The position numbers were made by a program, and so were the translations under genes. Below, one piece after another: positions 1 through 8,877 of a DNA stretch of 64,000 bases. The stretch is from Pseudonocardia sp. DSM 110487 (GTDB taxonomy: Bacteria > Actinomycetota > Actinomycetes > Mycobacteriales > Pseudonocardiaceae), in the NCBI RefSeq assembly GCF_019468565.1, contig NZ_CP080522.1:62001-126000 (forward strand), read 5' to 3'. Numbering within the stretch: position 1 is the stretch's first letter; the number at the start of each line of letters is the position of its first letter. Below the pieces are notes generated by a model. The model was not told the DNA's origin, did no database searches, and was given only the letters and a program-made list of their open reading frames with translations.

Positions 1-90
1 GTGGGTGACTGCCCGGCGGAGGCACATTCCGATCTCGCCGCATTGGCCAGCGTCGCCGAGACTCGCCGCGACCTGCCTGGTTGTCGGCGC

Positions 91-996
91 TCATCGCGTT
101 CCGGCGCCGCTGGTGCGGTCGAGCACGGACCCGATCGACGCGTCCTGCGACGCATCGTCGGTGTCGGGCTCGTCCTGCCTGGTCCGGCCGGTGCCCCGCT
201 GACCGTCGCCGCCGAGGTCCTCCGACCGTGCGGTGGTGCGGTCGCGCTGGAGCACGCCGTCGCGCACGTTGATCACCGACTCCGATTCGCGATCAACCTC
301 CGACGCGCCATCCTCGAGGTCGGCACAGGCGGAGTCGGCGGCAGATCGGCTGCGCGCGGAGTCCCGCTCGTCGAGCTCGTTCTGTGTCGACCCGGTCCGC
401 GACTGCCCGGATCCGCCGGTGAGCTGGCTGTCGAGCAGCGCAGCGCCACGATCTGATCTGTCCACACCGGACCGGGCAGTCGGGCGGCGGTCGAGACCCG
501 ACACGGGATCCGATTCCTCATCCGATTCGACGCCCAGGTCGACGATCTCCTCGCGGCGCCGGTCCGTGCCGGACACGGTGATCCCGGCGGCGCGCAGCGC
601 GGCTTCCAGTCGCTGGGCGTCGGGATCGTCGCTTCCGGCCACGGCCGCGGCGAGCTCCTGGGCCAATGCCTCGATCGCCTGCTCCCGCGAGGCGGCCTGC
701 TCGATGTCGTCGTCGGTGCGCCCGAGCGCATCGAGACTGTCGGAAGAGCGGCCGCGCTCTGACACCGCGGTGGGGTCGGTGGTTCCCCGCCGCTCCGCTG
801 CGCGGTTGTCGAGCGCATCCCGGTCATCCGCGGCCGAGAGGTCGTCGGCGCCGAACCTGCACTCCGGGGTGACAACCTGCGATGACGGATCCTGAGCGAG
901 GGCGGCCGGGCCGGAGACGGGACCAGCGGCAACACCGGCCGCGGTCATTGCGGCGAGCAAGAAGCTTCCTGCATCCATGATCAGCGCCAGCCTCAC
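91..996 (-). CDS. Secreted low-complexity protein of the left operon
   Basis: 301 residues. The N-terminus has a hydrophobic stretch (about residues 8-34) ending in an ALAQ signal-peptidase-like site, so export is likely. The mature part is rich in Asp, Arg, Ser and Ala and has no recognised domain; two cysteines (in PECRF and in SACADLE) may pair. It lies 17 bases after the upstream gene (1014-1490) on the same strand, so the two are probably one operon. The promoter of that operon matches the one in front of the transfer operon at 9704, which hints at a surface or transfer role. That link is inference; the protein itself is not recognised. Confidence 0.6.
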   Translation of the reverse strand: MRLALIMDAGSFLLAAMTAAGVAAGPVSGPAALAQDPSSQVVTPECRFGADDLSAADDRDALDNRAAERRGTTDPTAVSERGRSSDSLDALGRTDDDIEQAASREQAIEALAQELAAAVAGSDDPDAQRLEAALRAAGITVSGTDRRREEIVDLGVESDEESDPVSGLDRRPTARSGVDRSDRGAALLDSQLTGGSGQSRTGSTQNELDERDSARSRSAADSACADLEDGASEVDRESESVINVRDGVLQRDRTTARSEDLGGDGQRGTGRTRQDEPDTDDASQDASIGSVLDRTSGAGTR

Positions 997-1013
997 TAGT
1001 AGATGGCAATGAT

Positions 1014-1490
1014 CTAGTCATCCTCTACTGAGGATGAGCCGGTGTCAACGGTCGCAGCCCGGCCGGAGGTCCGACGGGGCGTCCGCGGCCGGCGAGCCGC
1101 GGCGGCGTAGCGGTCGATCATCGACGCAAGAACGGCCGCCGTATCAGGACGAAGGCGAGCAAACTCGAGCGCCAACTCGGCGACGTGCCCCGGCAGGTGC
1201 TTCATCAGGTGCAGGTCCGCCTGGACCCTGTCTTGTGCGCCAGCCCCGAGCAGTAGCCCTGGCGGGACCCGGAGCATCTGAGCGGCGTCTGCCAGCTCGC
1301 CGACCGTCATCGTGCCGACATCGCCGACATCGCCGACCTCGAAGTCGACGGCAGGGTCTGGGACGACAGCAGGCTGTTCAGGTCGGGACTGGGCCGGGAT
1401 CGCGGCGCGCGGCGCGATCGACCTCCACGGGGTCGCGAACGTGTCGTCGCCACCGGTCTCCCGATGGGAGGGTCGATGCGTCCTGCTCAT
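1014..1490 (-). CDS. Hypothetical protein, first gene of the left operon
   Basis: About 158 residues from the ATG at 1490, chosen because a purine-rich GGACG ribosome site precedes it and the upstream in-frame sequence is Arg-rich and non-protein-like. The central part (about residues 55-130, GTMTVGELADAAQML to DRYAAAARR) looks alpha-helical and amphipathic; the C-terminus is basic then acidic. No family is recognised. It is followed closely by the secreted protein at 91-996. Expression should start from the promoter at 1670-1714, whose sequence is repeated upstream of the transfer genes. Confidence 0.6.
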   Translation of the reverse strand: MSRTHRPSHRETGGDDTFATPWRSIAPRAAIPAQSRPEQPAVVPDPAVDFEVGDVGDVGTMTVGELADAAQMLRVPPGLLLGAGAQDRVQADLHLMKHLPGHVAELALEFARLRPDTAAVLASMIDRYAAAARRPRTPRRTSGRAATVDTGSSSVEDD

Positions 1491-1669
1491 CTGCGTCCTC
1501 CCTCTGCGAACGCCGCCCCGGACCTGCAGCGGGGACCGCACACGGCGCGCAGGCGTCCTGCAGCGATCACGCGGCGATCTCTGGCGGCGTCTGCTCGGAT
1601 GTCGTCCACTGCGTCCCTCGGGGATGGGCTTCAGGGCTCGATCGTGGGCGCGCACGAAGCCCACGTAGC

Positions 1670-1714
1670 GTGTATATCAGGCAAGGATCGAAGACGAAAC
1701 CTCTACTGACAGTT
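1670..1714 (-). promoter_or_regulatory. Promoter/operator shared with the transfer operon (left copy)
   Basis: On the minus strand AACTGTCAGT (1714-1705) is followed 22 bases later by GCCTGATATACAC (1682-1670). The same two blocks, spaced 21 bases, occur on the plus strand at 9447-9490. The second block contains a TATA-like -10 and the first is nearly palindromic, so this looks like an operator plus promoter. It points toward 1490. Confidence 0.6.
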
Positions 1715-1886
1715 GATTTCACCTGTTGAGGGCGACCCCCTCTCGCCCTGGCTGATCTCGACGCAGCCGCGGCTGCGGTCGGCGTTGACCCGGCCGTAGC
1801 CCTCGATCAACGGTCATGAATAGGCTCGCTGGCCAAAGCTGGCGCCTCGACGACCCCGCGGCGCCGACTATCGGATCGGATAACTG

Positions 1887-3812
1887 ATGATCAACTCCAT
1901 GGGAGGTGCGCGCCGAGACCCGGCAGCGTCCTCTGTTGCTCCCCCTCGCCTCGATGACGATTGGGTCGTCCCGACCGCGCTGTTCGACGACGACGACGCC
2001 GCCGACCGGCGCTGGCGCGAGCGCATTCGCGTGTGCGGCGGATCGTCGGCCCCGCGGTGGTCGCTTCCACGATCGGCCCGCCGGCACCCGGACCGCAGCG
2101 TGTACCGCTCCTCGCTGAGCGGAACGACGGAGATCTACGCCTGGGACCGGAGCCAGGACCACCACCGGCAGGTCACCGAGCGACCCAACGGCACCCTCGA
2201 GGCCGCACTATCCGCGGACGGCCGCGACATCTGGTGGTTCGCCGACACCGACGGCGATGAGTTCGGGCACTGGATGCGCGAACCGTTCGACGCTGGCGTC
2301 GCCGACCCGCAGCCGGCGGTGCCCGGCCTGCCCGACGGGTACGACTGCGGACTGGCCATCGGTCAGCACGTTGTCGTCGTCGGATTGGCGACCGAAGAGG
2401 GCACCACGATCTGGGCGGTTCGGCCTGACACCGATCCACAGGTGATCTACACCCATCGTGAGGACGCGCTGGTAGGCCAGCTGTCCGCGGATGAGACCCT
2501 CGTCGCCCTCGCGCACTCCGAGCACGGCGACAACCGCAACCCGGGCGTCCTGGTGCTGCGCACCTCCGACGGCACCCGGGTCGGAATCCGGCTCGATCGG
2601 GACGCCCAGCTGATGCCGATGGGTTTCGGGCCTGGGGCCAACGACCGCAGGCTGCTGGTCAGCCACGAGCGCGGCGGCCGCACCGGGCTCCTCATCTGGG
2701 ACCTCGCAACCGACGCCGAGACCGAGCTGGTGACATCCCTGCCCGGGGACCTGTGGGGCCGCTGGTTCCCCGACGGCCAGACACTGCTGGTCGTACACAA
2801 GCACGCCGGACGCTGCACCCTGCATCGCTACGACCTGACCCGCGGCCAGCTCAGTGACATTGCCTCGGCAACCGGCACCATCGAAGACGCCGTGGTCCGG
2901 CCCGACGGCGCCGTCGAGTACCTGTGGTCGTCTGGCGCCTCGCCGTGGGCGGTCCGCCGGATCCACCCGGGAACCGACGACGACCAGCGGATCCTGCCGA
3001 CGACCCCGACGAATGCACCGCCGTCGGAGCCGCTCGAGGATGCCTGGGTCCCCGGACCGGGCGGACCAATCCACGTGTTCATCGCCCGACCCGCCGGCAC
3101 GCCAGGCCCCTACCCGACGGTGTTTCGGCTGCACGGCGGACCACACGCGGCCGACCAGGACAGCTTCCACGCGATGCGCGCTGCATGGCTCGACGCCGGC
3201 TTCGCCGCCGTCATGGTCAACTTCCGCGGGTCCACCGGCTATGGACCAGCGTGGCGCAACAGCATCACCGGACGCCCTGGCGTGACCGAACTCGAAGATG
3301 TCGCGGCGGTGCAGCGCTGGGCGATCGACACTGGATTGGCCCGGGCCGACGAGTGTGTCGCCGAGGGGTACAGCTGGGGCGGCCAGCTCGCGCTGCTCGC
3401 GGTGGGCATGTACCCCGGCGACTGGGCCGCGGCCATCGGTGGACTACCGGTCGCCGACGCCGTCGCCGCCTACGAGGACGAGATGGCGGCCTTGAAAGCC
3501 ATGGACCGGGCCCTGTGCGGCGGTTCACCGGAGGAGGTGCCGCACGTGTACGCGGCGGCCTCACCGATCACATACGCGGACCAGGTGCAGGCCCCGGTCC
3601 TCATCCTGGCTGGCGAGAACGACCCGCGCTGCCCGATCCGCCAGATCGAGAACTACCAGTCCGTCATGCAGCAGCTGGGCAAGCCGCTGGTCGTGCGCCG
3701 CTACGCCACGGGCCACGGCCCCCAGGACACCGAGCTCGTGGAAGGGTTCGTGCTGGCCGCGATCTCGTTCGCCCGTACCGCCCTTGAGCACGTCCGCAGC
3801 TCTGGGCACTGA
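1887..3812 (+). CDS. S9 family prolyl oligopeptidase-like serine peptidase
   Basis: 641 residues. An N-terminal beta-propeller-like region (about 70-390) with repeated short WD-type strands precedes an alpha/beta-hydrolase domain. The catalytic triad is visible: Ser496 in GYSWGG, Asp579 in GENDPR and His610 in TGHGPQ. Motif RLHGGPH near residue 412 forms the oxyanion region usual for S9 enzymes. Such enzymes cleave short proline- or acyl-containing peptides, usually in the cytoplasm; no signal peptide is seen. Start at ATG 1887; the first 60 residues are poorly conserved, so a later start is possible. It stands alone between two minus-strand units and may be cargo. Confidence 0.85.
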   Translation: MINSMGGARRDPAASSVAPPRLDDDWVVPTALFDDDDAADRRWRERIRVCGGSSAPRWSLPRSARRHPDRSVYRSSLSGTTEIYAWDRSQDHHRQVTERPNGTLEAALSADGRDIWWFADTDGDEFGHWMREPFDAGVADPQPAVPGLPDGYDCGLAIGQHVVVVGLATEEGTTIWAVRPDTDPQVIYTHREDALVGQLSADETLVALAHSEHGDNRNPGVLVLRTSDGTRVGIRLDRDAQLMPMGFGPGANDRRLLVSHERGGRTGLLIWDLATDAETELVTSLPGDLWGRWFPDGQTLLVVHKHAGRCTLHRYDLTRGQLSDIASATGTIEDAVVRPDGAVEYLWSSGASPWAVRRIHPGTDDDQRILPTTPTNAPPSEPLEDAWVPGPGGPIHVFIARPAGTPGPYPTVFRLHGGPHAADQDSFHAMRAAWLDAGFAAVMVNFRGSTGYGPAWRNSITGRPGVTELEDVAAVQRWAIDTGLARADECVAEGYSWGGQLALLAVGMYPGDWAAAIGGLPVADAVAAYEDEMAALKAMDRALCGGSPEEVPHVYAAASPITYADQVQAPVLILAGENDPRCPIRQIENYQSVMQQLGKPLVVRRYATGHGPQDTELVEGFVLAAISFARTALEHVRSSGH

Positions 3813-4274
3813 CCGCGAGGCAACCGGAACTGAAGCCGTCTCGACAGCAGTCCAGCCAGGGCGATCCAGCCGAGCCGCCCCAGACGCCGCGCTACGCCGG
3901 CGTAGCCGGTTCGACGAACCGCCCCTCCCCACAGCGCACGGACTCTGCGCGGTAGCCAGAGAAGCGATCTTGCCTCTGACGCGGCGCAGCGGCAGCTCGA
4001 CCACGCCCGGGGTCGGCCCGGGCAGTTCCTCCAGCGAGTCCGGCACCCGTGCTGGGCCGGCCGTCCTCGTTAGAGGATCCGTTCCTGCGCCATGTGCCCG
4101 GTGTCGCCGGGTATACAGCGGAATCCGCGCCGAGTCGCGAAGCTCCCACCTGAGGGTCGGCGAGTTAGCCGGGCAGTGCCGGGTCGGCCAGGGGTGCTCC
4201 GCGCACCTTTCGAGCGCGCTCGGCGCCCCTGGCTGGCCCGGTACAGCATCGTCGGCCACTCGACCGGATCTGTC
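3813..4274. other. Non-coding or unassigned stretch
   Basis: No convincing gene on either strand. Long open frames exist here (for example minus 3561-4259) but they are Arg/Pro/Ala-rich, overlap the end of the S9 peptidase and lack ribosome sites, as expected of GC-rich shadow frames. It is the 3' side of the mini-ORF array. Confidence 0.5.
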
Positions 4275-4295
4275 TCACCAGTTGTGATTGCGCAT
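4275..4295 (-). CDS. Mini-ORF copy 4, peptide MRNHNW
   Basis: Six codons plus TGA encoding MRNHNW, with AAT for Asn3. AGGAG lies 5 bases before the ATG. Last unit of a four-copy array on the minus strand; see the array entry. Confidence 0.6.
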   Translation of the reverse strand: MRNHNW

Positions 4296-4349
4296 TGCTG
4301 CTCCTGCCCTCCTGAGCTGCGGTGATGACTGCGAGTCGTGTATCCCTGA

Positions 4350-4370
4350 TCACCAGTTGTGGTTGCGCAT
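4350..4370 (-). CDS. Mini-ORF copy 3, peptide MRNHNW
   Basis: Same six-codon peptide, with AAC for Asn3. The strong GGAGGAGG site sits 6 bases before the ATG. Part of the array. Confidence 0.6.
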   Translation of the reverse strand: MRNHNW

Positions 4371-4410
4371 CGCGCACCTCCTCCACGAAGTCTGTAATGT
4401 GCACGGATCG

Positions 4411-4431
4411 TCACCAGTTGTGATTGCGCAT
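4411..4431 (-). CDS. Mini-ORF copy 2, peptide MRNHNW
   Basis: Same six-codon peptide, with AAT for Asn3. GGAGG sits 5 bases before the ATG. Part of the array. Confidence 0.6.
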   Translation of the reverse strand: MRNHNW

Positions 4432-4475
4432 GACGCCCTCCAGGTTTCTCCCGCCGGGACTTGTTCCGCTTGCTG

Positions 4476-4496
4476 TCACCAGTTGTGGTTGCGCAT
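4476..4496 (-). CDS. Mini-ORF copy 1, peptide MRNHNW
   Basis: First copy in transcription order, with AAC for Asn3. CAGGTGA lies about 6-8 bases before the ATG and AGGAG further up. Part of the array. Confidence 0.6.
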   Translation of the reverse strand: MRNHNW

Positions 4497-4565
4497 TGCG
4501 CGTCACCTGCTCTCCTGATCGCTGTGATCGCGGTCGGCCGACGAACGACGTCGAAGCCAAGGACG

Positions 4566-4649
4566 TTAACGATCTCCTGCGGCCTGGATCTTCGGTCGCT
4601 GATCACGCAGTTGCGTAACCGTCGCCCGGCGGTCGCCGTGATCGTGCAT
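4566..4649 (-). CDS. Possible 27-residue leader ORF of the mini-ORF array
   Basis: ATG at 4649 with GCGAGG about 8 bases upstream, ending in TAA at 4566. The peptide begins MHDHGDRR and ends IQAAGDR. It precedes the first MRNHNW copy by about 70 bases on the same strand, so all could be on one transcript. There is only one copy, so support is limited to the ribosome site and position. Confidence 0.35.
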   Translation of the reverse strand: MHDHGDRRATVTQLRDQRPKIQAAGDR

Positions 4650-4810
4650 GTCGCGTACCTCGCTAACCCGGACGTCTCAACATCACTCTTCGTGGCGTCC
4701 TGCTTCATAACTGTGACATGCAGGCATGCCGATACGGGCCAGAACGGTCGATCTGGCCGTCCCGGAGGGGCTACGATCGCCCCGCGTTGCCAAACGGACT
4801 GTGAGCATGG

Positions 4811-6184
4811 ATGACCTCAGAAGGAGATCGGGGCAAGCCCGATGAGCCTGGCGGCCGGGCGCGAGCCCTCCGTCGCTGGGCTATTTGGTGTCTGCCAGTT
4901 AGGCTCCTCGGCCCCGTGCTCATGGTGGAAACCACCGCCGTTGCCCTGATCCTGGTCGGCCTGCTCGGCAGCCCGACGCTGTCGAGCTCACAGCTACAGG
5001 TGGCCGCCGGGCTTGCTGTCCTGGGAATCACACACACAGAGACCGCCGTACGGGTCGAGCGAGCGCGCCGGCGTGTGACCGACGGCAACCACGTGGACCT
5101 CAGCTCGGTGTGGACCTTCGCCGCCGCCGTCGCACTGCCAGGACCGTATGCAGCTCTTGTCGCGGTCGTCGTTCACGGACACCTGTGGCTGCGCGCCTGG
5201 CGCCTGCGCGTTCCGCTCTACCGGCAGGTCTTCAGTTCATCCACCGTCGTGCTCGCCACACTGGCCGCCGCCGCGGTTCTTCGCTACTCCGCAGATGTCG
5301 CCGGCGGCGCCACTGAATATCCGCTCTGGGGAATGATCCTGGCACTGTCCGTCTACACGACGGTGAACAGCTGCCTCATCGCCGGTGCGATCGCCGTCAG
5401 TACACCGCACGCGAACTTGAGTCAGATCTTCGCCCCGTGGGATGAAAACCTGCTGGAGGTGGCGACCCTCTGCCTGGGCGCCATCACGGCAATCGCGATC
5501 GGCATCAACGGCTGGCTCGTCGTGCTCGCACTTCCACCGCTATTGATCCTGCATCGCGCTGTCCTGGTGCGCGAACTGGAGGAAGCAGCCAAGACCGACG
5601 GTAAGACCGGCCTGCTCAACGCGGCGGCGTGGCAACTGCAAGCGGAGCGGGCACTGAAACAGTCAGATCACCGGGACGGGGCGCGCGGCGTACTCGTTCT
5701 CGACCTCGACCACTTCAAGGTCGTCAACGACACGCACGGGCATCTCGCCGGCGACCGCGTCCTGGCCGCGGTCGCCGAGGCCTTGCGGGCCGAGGTGCGC
5801 GAGCGCGACATCGTGGGCCGGTTCGGCGGCGAAGAGTTCGTTGTACTGCTCGCCGGACCCGGCAGCGCTGGAGACGACGAGCTGTGCGCCGTAGCCGAGC
5901 GGATCCGCGAGCGGGTTGCTGGCCTCCAGGTCGCAATCCAGACACCCGACGGCCCGCTGACCGTCTCGAACCTCACCATCTCCGTGGGTGCTGCCATCTA
6001 TGGGCGGCACGGGATCGACCTCGACACGCTGCTGCAAGTGGCCGATGCCGCCCTGTACGCCGCTAAGCGGGCCGGTCGCAACCTCGTCCGTATGGGCCAG
6101 CCCACCCCTCCCGAGCAGCAGTACATCCAGCCAGTGGCCGAGCAGCCACGCGGCCACGGCCACCGCACGGCGCCCGACGCGTGA
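4811..6184 (+). CDS. Membrane-bound diguanylate cyclase (GGDEF)
   Basis: 457 residues. The first 250 residues hold about six hydrophobic segments (near 30-52, 58-76, 98-126, 138-157, 172-197, 215-250), a membrane sensor region. The C-terminal GGDEF domain (about 260-435) keeps the active-site GGEEF at 339-343 and an RxxD inhibitory site (RERD) five residues before it, so it should make cyclic-di-GMP from two GTP and be product-inhibited. FGGEEFVVLL and the KTGLLN motif are typical. Start ATG 4811 follows the divergent mini-ORF array. A c-di-GMP enzyme on a plasmid may alter host development or surface properties (inference). Confidence 0.88.
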   Translation: MTSEGDRGKPDEPGGRARALRRWAIWCLPVRLLGPVLMVETTAVALILVGLLGSPTLSSSQLQVAAGLAVLGITHTETAVRVERARRRVTDGNHVDLSSVWTFAAAVALPGPYAALVAVVVHGHLWLRAWRLRVPLYRQVFSSSTVVLATLAAAAVLRYSADVAGGATEYPLWGMILALSVYTTVNSCLIAGAIAVSTPHANLSQIFAPWDENLLEVATLCLGAITAIAIGINGWLVVLALPPLLILHRAVLVRELEEAAKTDGKTGLLNAAAWQLQAERALKQSDHRDGARGVLVLDLDHFKVVNDTHGHLAGDRVLAAVAEALRAEVRERDIVGRFGGEEFVVLLAGPGSAGDDELCAVAERIRERVAGLQVAIQTPDGPLTVSNLTISVGAAIYGRHGIDLDTLLQVADAALYAAKRAGRNLVRMGQPTPPEQQYIQPVAEQPRGHGHRTAPDA

Positions 6185-6296
6185 AGCACAGCGCCCGAGC
6201 CCGTCGCGTGGCCGCTCACAGTGCTCGTCATGTGCTTGGATGCCTGGTCAGGAGCGTGCGACGCCCGGGCGTGGGCATGGGGAGCGTGGTGAAACC

Positions 6297-6740
6297 GTGA
6301 CCGACGAGGAGGATCCGGGCCCTCTCGCCCAGAAGCTGCGGAAACTCTGGCAAGCGACGGTCAACCCGCAGACCGGGAAGCCCTACAGCTATGAGGCGAT
6401 CGCGAAGAGCATCTGCGAAGCACATGACGACCCACGGGCCATCTCGGCCAGCTACATCGGGCGCCTGATGAACTCCCGTCGGGACGATCCCGGGGTCAAG
6501 AGGCTCGGGCTGCTCGCGGAGTGGTTCGGTGTCCCGCTGTCGCATCTCCTCGACGCTGAGCAGTGGACGGACGAGGACCTCGAGCTGCTGCTGGCCGCAC
6601 GCCGCAGCCCTCAGATCCGATCGATCGCCTTCCGCGCAGAGAAGCTCTCAGACAGTTCCCGCGCCGCGGTCGAGGCGATCCTCAAGCACATGGAAGCGGC
6701 CGACGATCGCCTGCAGAGCCGCGACGACGCCGAGACGTGA
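6297..6740 (+). CDS. XRE-like helix-turn-helix regulator
   Basis: 147 residues from GTG 6297, chosen over longer in-frame starts because GGAG precedes it and the upstream residues overlap the GGDEF gene. Residues 5-85 form a helix-turn-helix of the actinobacterial XRE type (YSYEAIAKSI ... SASYIGRLMNSRRDDPG ... LAEWFGVPLSHLLD). The C-terminus is helical (FRAEKLSDSSRAAVEAIL). It opens a block with an ImmA-like peptidase and a membrane protein, the arrangement seen around repressors of conjugative elements. It may be the target of that peptidase (inference). Confidence 0.75.
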   Translation: MTDEEDPGPLAQKLRKLWQATVNPQTGKPYSYEAIAKSICEAHDDPRAISASYIGRLMNSRRDDPGVKRLGLLAEWFGVPLSHLLDAEQWTDEDLELLLAARRSPQIRSIAFRAEKLSDSSRAAVEAILKHMEAADDRLQSRDDAET

Positions 6741-7032
6741 CACATCTGATCAGCGGTTGACCCCCGCTCGCCGTCGTGGTGATCGTCCGACGAACCTCTG
6801 GGTCGCAGCCGAGGAACTGCGGCAGCTCGGCGAGCGCAGCCTCGTCGCTCTGGCGGAGGCAGACCTGTCCCCTCCTCTGCGTCCTTGACCCGAAACTGGC
6901 AGTAGCGCGGACCCCTGCACCCGCGCTTATGATCGTCAACCCATGCGTATACCCCTCAAGTGGCGGGTGAGGGGTGGGGCTGTCCGGCGCAGCGCGCGTG
7001 GGCATGCGGCCCAGCCAGCAAGGAGATGAGGG

Positions 7033-7629
7033 ATGGCCCGTCATGACGAACCCGCAGGCGAGCATGTGGTGCCTCGCTGGTCGGAACTGATGAACCGCTG
7101 CGCCTCGATCCTGAATGAGCTTGATCTGCTGGACGACGACGAGCCGTTTGACCTGGAGACGTTCCGCGGTCGACTCGCCCGGCGACGCGATCGGAAGATC
7201 CTGATGACTCCGATCCGACTGCCTGCCCTGCGCCGGCCGCACGTCGGGGGTGGCCCGCTCGAGGAAACGCTCTGCGGGATGTACATCTCGACCGAGCGGG
7301 CCGACCACGTCTACTACACCGAGACGCTCAGCCCGCTGCATGCCGCGCACAACGCGGTGCACGAACTCTCCCATCTGATCATGGGGCATCGATCGACGGC
7401 GCCGCTGGCCCGCCCCACCCTCGGTGGGATGTGGGCCGGCTCGGTGGAGTCGGTGCAGGACTGGTTGGCCGGGCTGTCGAGCAGCTACTGCGAGACGGAC
7501 GAGATCGAGGCCGAGGCGATGGCCGCGGTGGTCCTCAGCGAGCGGGTCCGCGACGGTGTGCCGCGGAGATGGATCTCCTCGTCGATGATGCGGGTCGGTT
7601 CCGACCGGCTCGCGGACGCGTGGCGGTGA
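7033..7629 (+). CDS. ImmA/IrrE-type zinc metallopeptidase
   Basis: 198 residues with the zinc motif HELSH at 110-114, followed by LIMGH, and a later Glu/Asp-rich helix (ETDEIEAEAMAAVVL, residues 157-171) that supplies the third ligand. ImmA-type enzymes cleave XRE-type repressors and so trigger mobile elements; here a XRE protein is 290 bases upstream and an EspR-like one about 1.2 kb downstream. GGAG precedes the ATG. It is followed by a membrane protein 9 bases on. Which repressor it cuts cannot be told from sequence. Confidence 0.8.
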   Translation: MARHDEPAGEHVVPRWSELMNRCASILNELDLLDDDEPFDLETFRGRLARRRDRKILMTPIRLPALRRPHVGGGPLEETLCGMYISTERADHVYYTETLSPLHAAHNAVHELSHLIMGHRSTAPLARPTLGGMWAGSVESVQDWLAGLSSSYCETDEIEAEAMAAVVLSERVRDGVPRRWISSSMMRVGSDRLADAWR

Positions 7630-7638
7630 GGTGCACTC

Positions 7639-8856
7639 GTGGTCGCGCCCGGTCCCGAGCTCATCCCGGTCACAGCGCTCGCGCTGGCCGGGGCGCTCCG
7701 GCTGCGTGAGCGCTCGAGGTCCCGCCGCGACGTCGCAGTCGCGCTCCTGTGTGCGGCCGCGGCGACGGCCCTGACCGTCGAACAGATCGGTGGGGTGTCT
7801 GCCGCTCACCTGGTCGACCTCCGCGACCTTCTGTGGCTGCTACTGATCACGGCCGCGGCGACTGCGACGTTCGCGCTGGCCCGCCAGATCTCCCTGTCCT
7901 CGATGCTCCTGCCGTGGCCTCCACTCGCCCTCGGCATGGCGGCCGGGCTGCTGCAGATCGTCCTGTTCTATGCCGCGACCACCGCGCGCGCTGACGCGCG
8001 CGGCTCAGTGCTTGATCACACCCAGCTCGCGGAATCCGTTGCGCTGTGGCTGGTGACGCTTGCCGGCCCGGCACTCGCGGGCTCACTGCTGGTGTTGGTG
8101 ATGATCAGGTACCGGCCGGGCGTGGGGAGTCCCCTGGTCCGGGCAGGGCTTGCGGTGACGATGGGGGGCCTCGCCGTACTGGGGCTGGCGGCGGTTGCTG
8201 TTGCCGCCCAGCTGCTCGTCGATGGCACAGCGCCGACGACGGCGTCCGATCGTGAGCTGCCCAGCCGGGTGGTGGAGCTGCTCTGCAGCGCAGGCCTAGT
8301 CCTGGTCGCGGCCGGGTTCCTGATCCCCCGAGTGTCGCGATGGGTGGATCCGGTGCGCGCCGTGGTCGCTGCCCGCCGACTTGGGCCGCTCGCGGACGTC
8401 CTAGCGGCGGTGGTGTCGCCTGGCTGGGCCCGCCGGCAAGGCCACCTGGACATGACGATGCGTTCTCGACCAGCAGTCCGGCTCTACCAGCAGGTGATCC
8501 TCATTCGGGATGCGTCGTGGGCGCTGTTGTCGGCAGTTGACGACGATCTGATCGCCGCGGCGGTGGAGCATGCGCGCCGCTGCGCACCCGACGATGACGA
8601 GTTCACGATCGCGGCGACGGCGGAGGCGTGCTGGCTGAGCTGGGCAGTGCGGATCCGAAGGGCCGGTCTGAGCGGGAACGGCCCAGTCGACCACGAGCAG
8701 GGCGTGATCTTCCTTGATCGGCAGCCTGACGAGCCGCTCGGGTCGCTGCGGGAGGAGGTCGCGTTTCTCTCGGCGGTGACGCGCGCCTGGCGTGGAAGCG
8801 TGGTGCGCGAGTTCCTGGCGGGCCTTGAAACCCGCCGTCCTGTCGCTGATCGGTGA
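7639..8856 (+). CDS. DUF6545 / MAB_1171c-like membrane protein
   Basis: 405 residues from GTG 7639. The N-terminal 235 residues hold about seven hydrophobic segments; the C-terminal 170 are cytoplasmic and soluble (ARRLGPLADVL ... DFLAGLE type helices). This matches the actinobacterial family called MAB_1171c-like putative transporter, which is usually encoded next to an XRE regulator and an ImmA-like peptidase, exactly as here. The molecular role is unknown; a membrane sensor feeding the peptidase is plausible (inference). Confidence 0.7.
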   Translation: MVAPGPELIPVTALALAGALRLRERSRSRRDVAVALLCAAAATALTVEQIGGVSAAHLVDLRDLLWLLLITAAATATFALARQISLSSMLLPWPPLALGMAAGLLQIVLFYAATTARADARGSVLDHTQLAESVALWLVTLAGPALAGSLLVLVMIRYRPGVGSPLVRAGLAVTMGGLAVLGLAAVAVAAQLLVDGTAPTTASDRELPSRVVELLCSAGLVLVAAGFLIPRVSRWVDPVRAVVAARRLGPLADVLAAVVSPGWARRQGHLDMTMRSRPAVRLYQQVILIRDASWALLSAVDDDLIAAAVEHARRCAPDDDEFTIAATAEACWLSWAVRIRRAGLSGNGPVDHEQGVIFLDRQPDEPLGSLREEVAFLSAVTRAWRGSVVREFLAGLETRRPVADR

Positions 8857-8877
8857 CGCGCCCGGCCGCGCGTGGGG

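Larger units (their letters stand above)
4275..4496 (-). repeat. Array of four near-identical 21-base mini-ORFs
   Basis: Four 21-base repeats lie at 4496-4476, 4431-4411, 4370-4350 and 4295-4275 (minus strand), separated by 44, 40 and 54 bases of largely unrelated sequence. Each repeat is exactly an ATG, five further codons and TGA, giving MRNHNW. The only variable base is the third base of Asn codon 3 (AAC, AAT, AAC, AAT from first to last), a synonymous change. Each copy is preceded by a Shine-Dalgarno sequence (AGGTG, GGAGG, GGAGG, AGGAG) 5-8 bases upstream. Conservation that starts at the ATG and stops at the TGA argues for translation rather than DNA binding. Function unknown. Confidence 0.75.

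Noticed and set aside
4275..4496. CRISPR array
   Set aside because: Repeats are only 21 bases, spacers vary from 40 to 54 bases, no cas genes are near, and repeat boundaries coincide with a start and a stop codon.
4275..4496. Iterons of a replication origin
   Set aside because: Spacing is too wide and irregular, the varying base is a third codon position, and each copy has a ribosome site; no initiator gene is adjacent.
4070..4708. 212-residue minus-strand protein across the mini-ORF array
   Set aside because: It has no ribosome site, its composition is Arg/Thr-rich, and the repeats would be read in a frame that ignores their start-stop structure.
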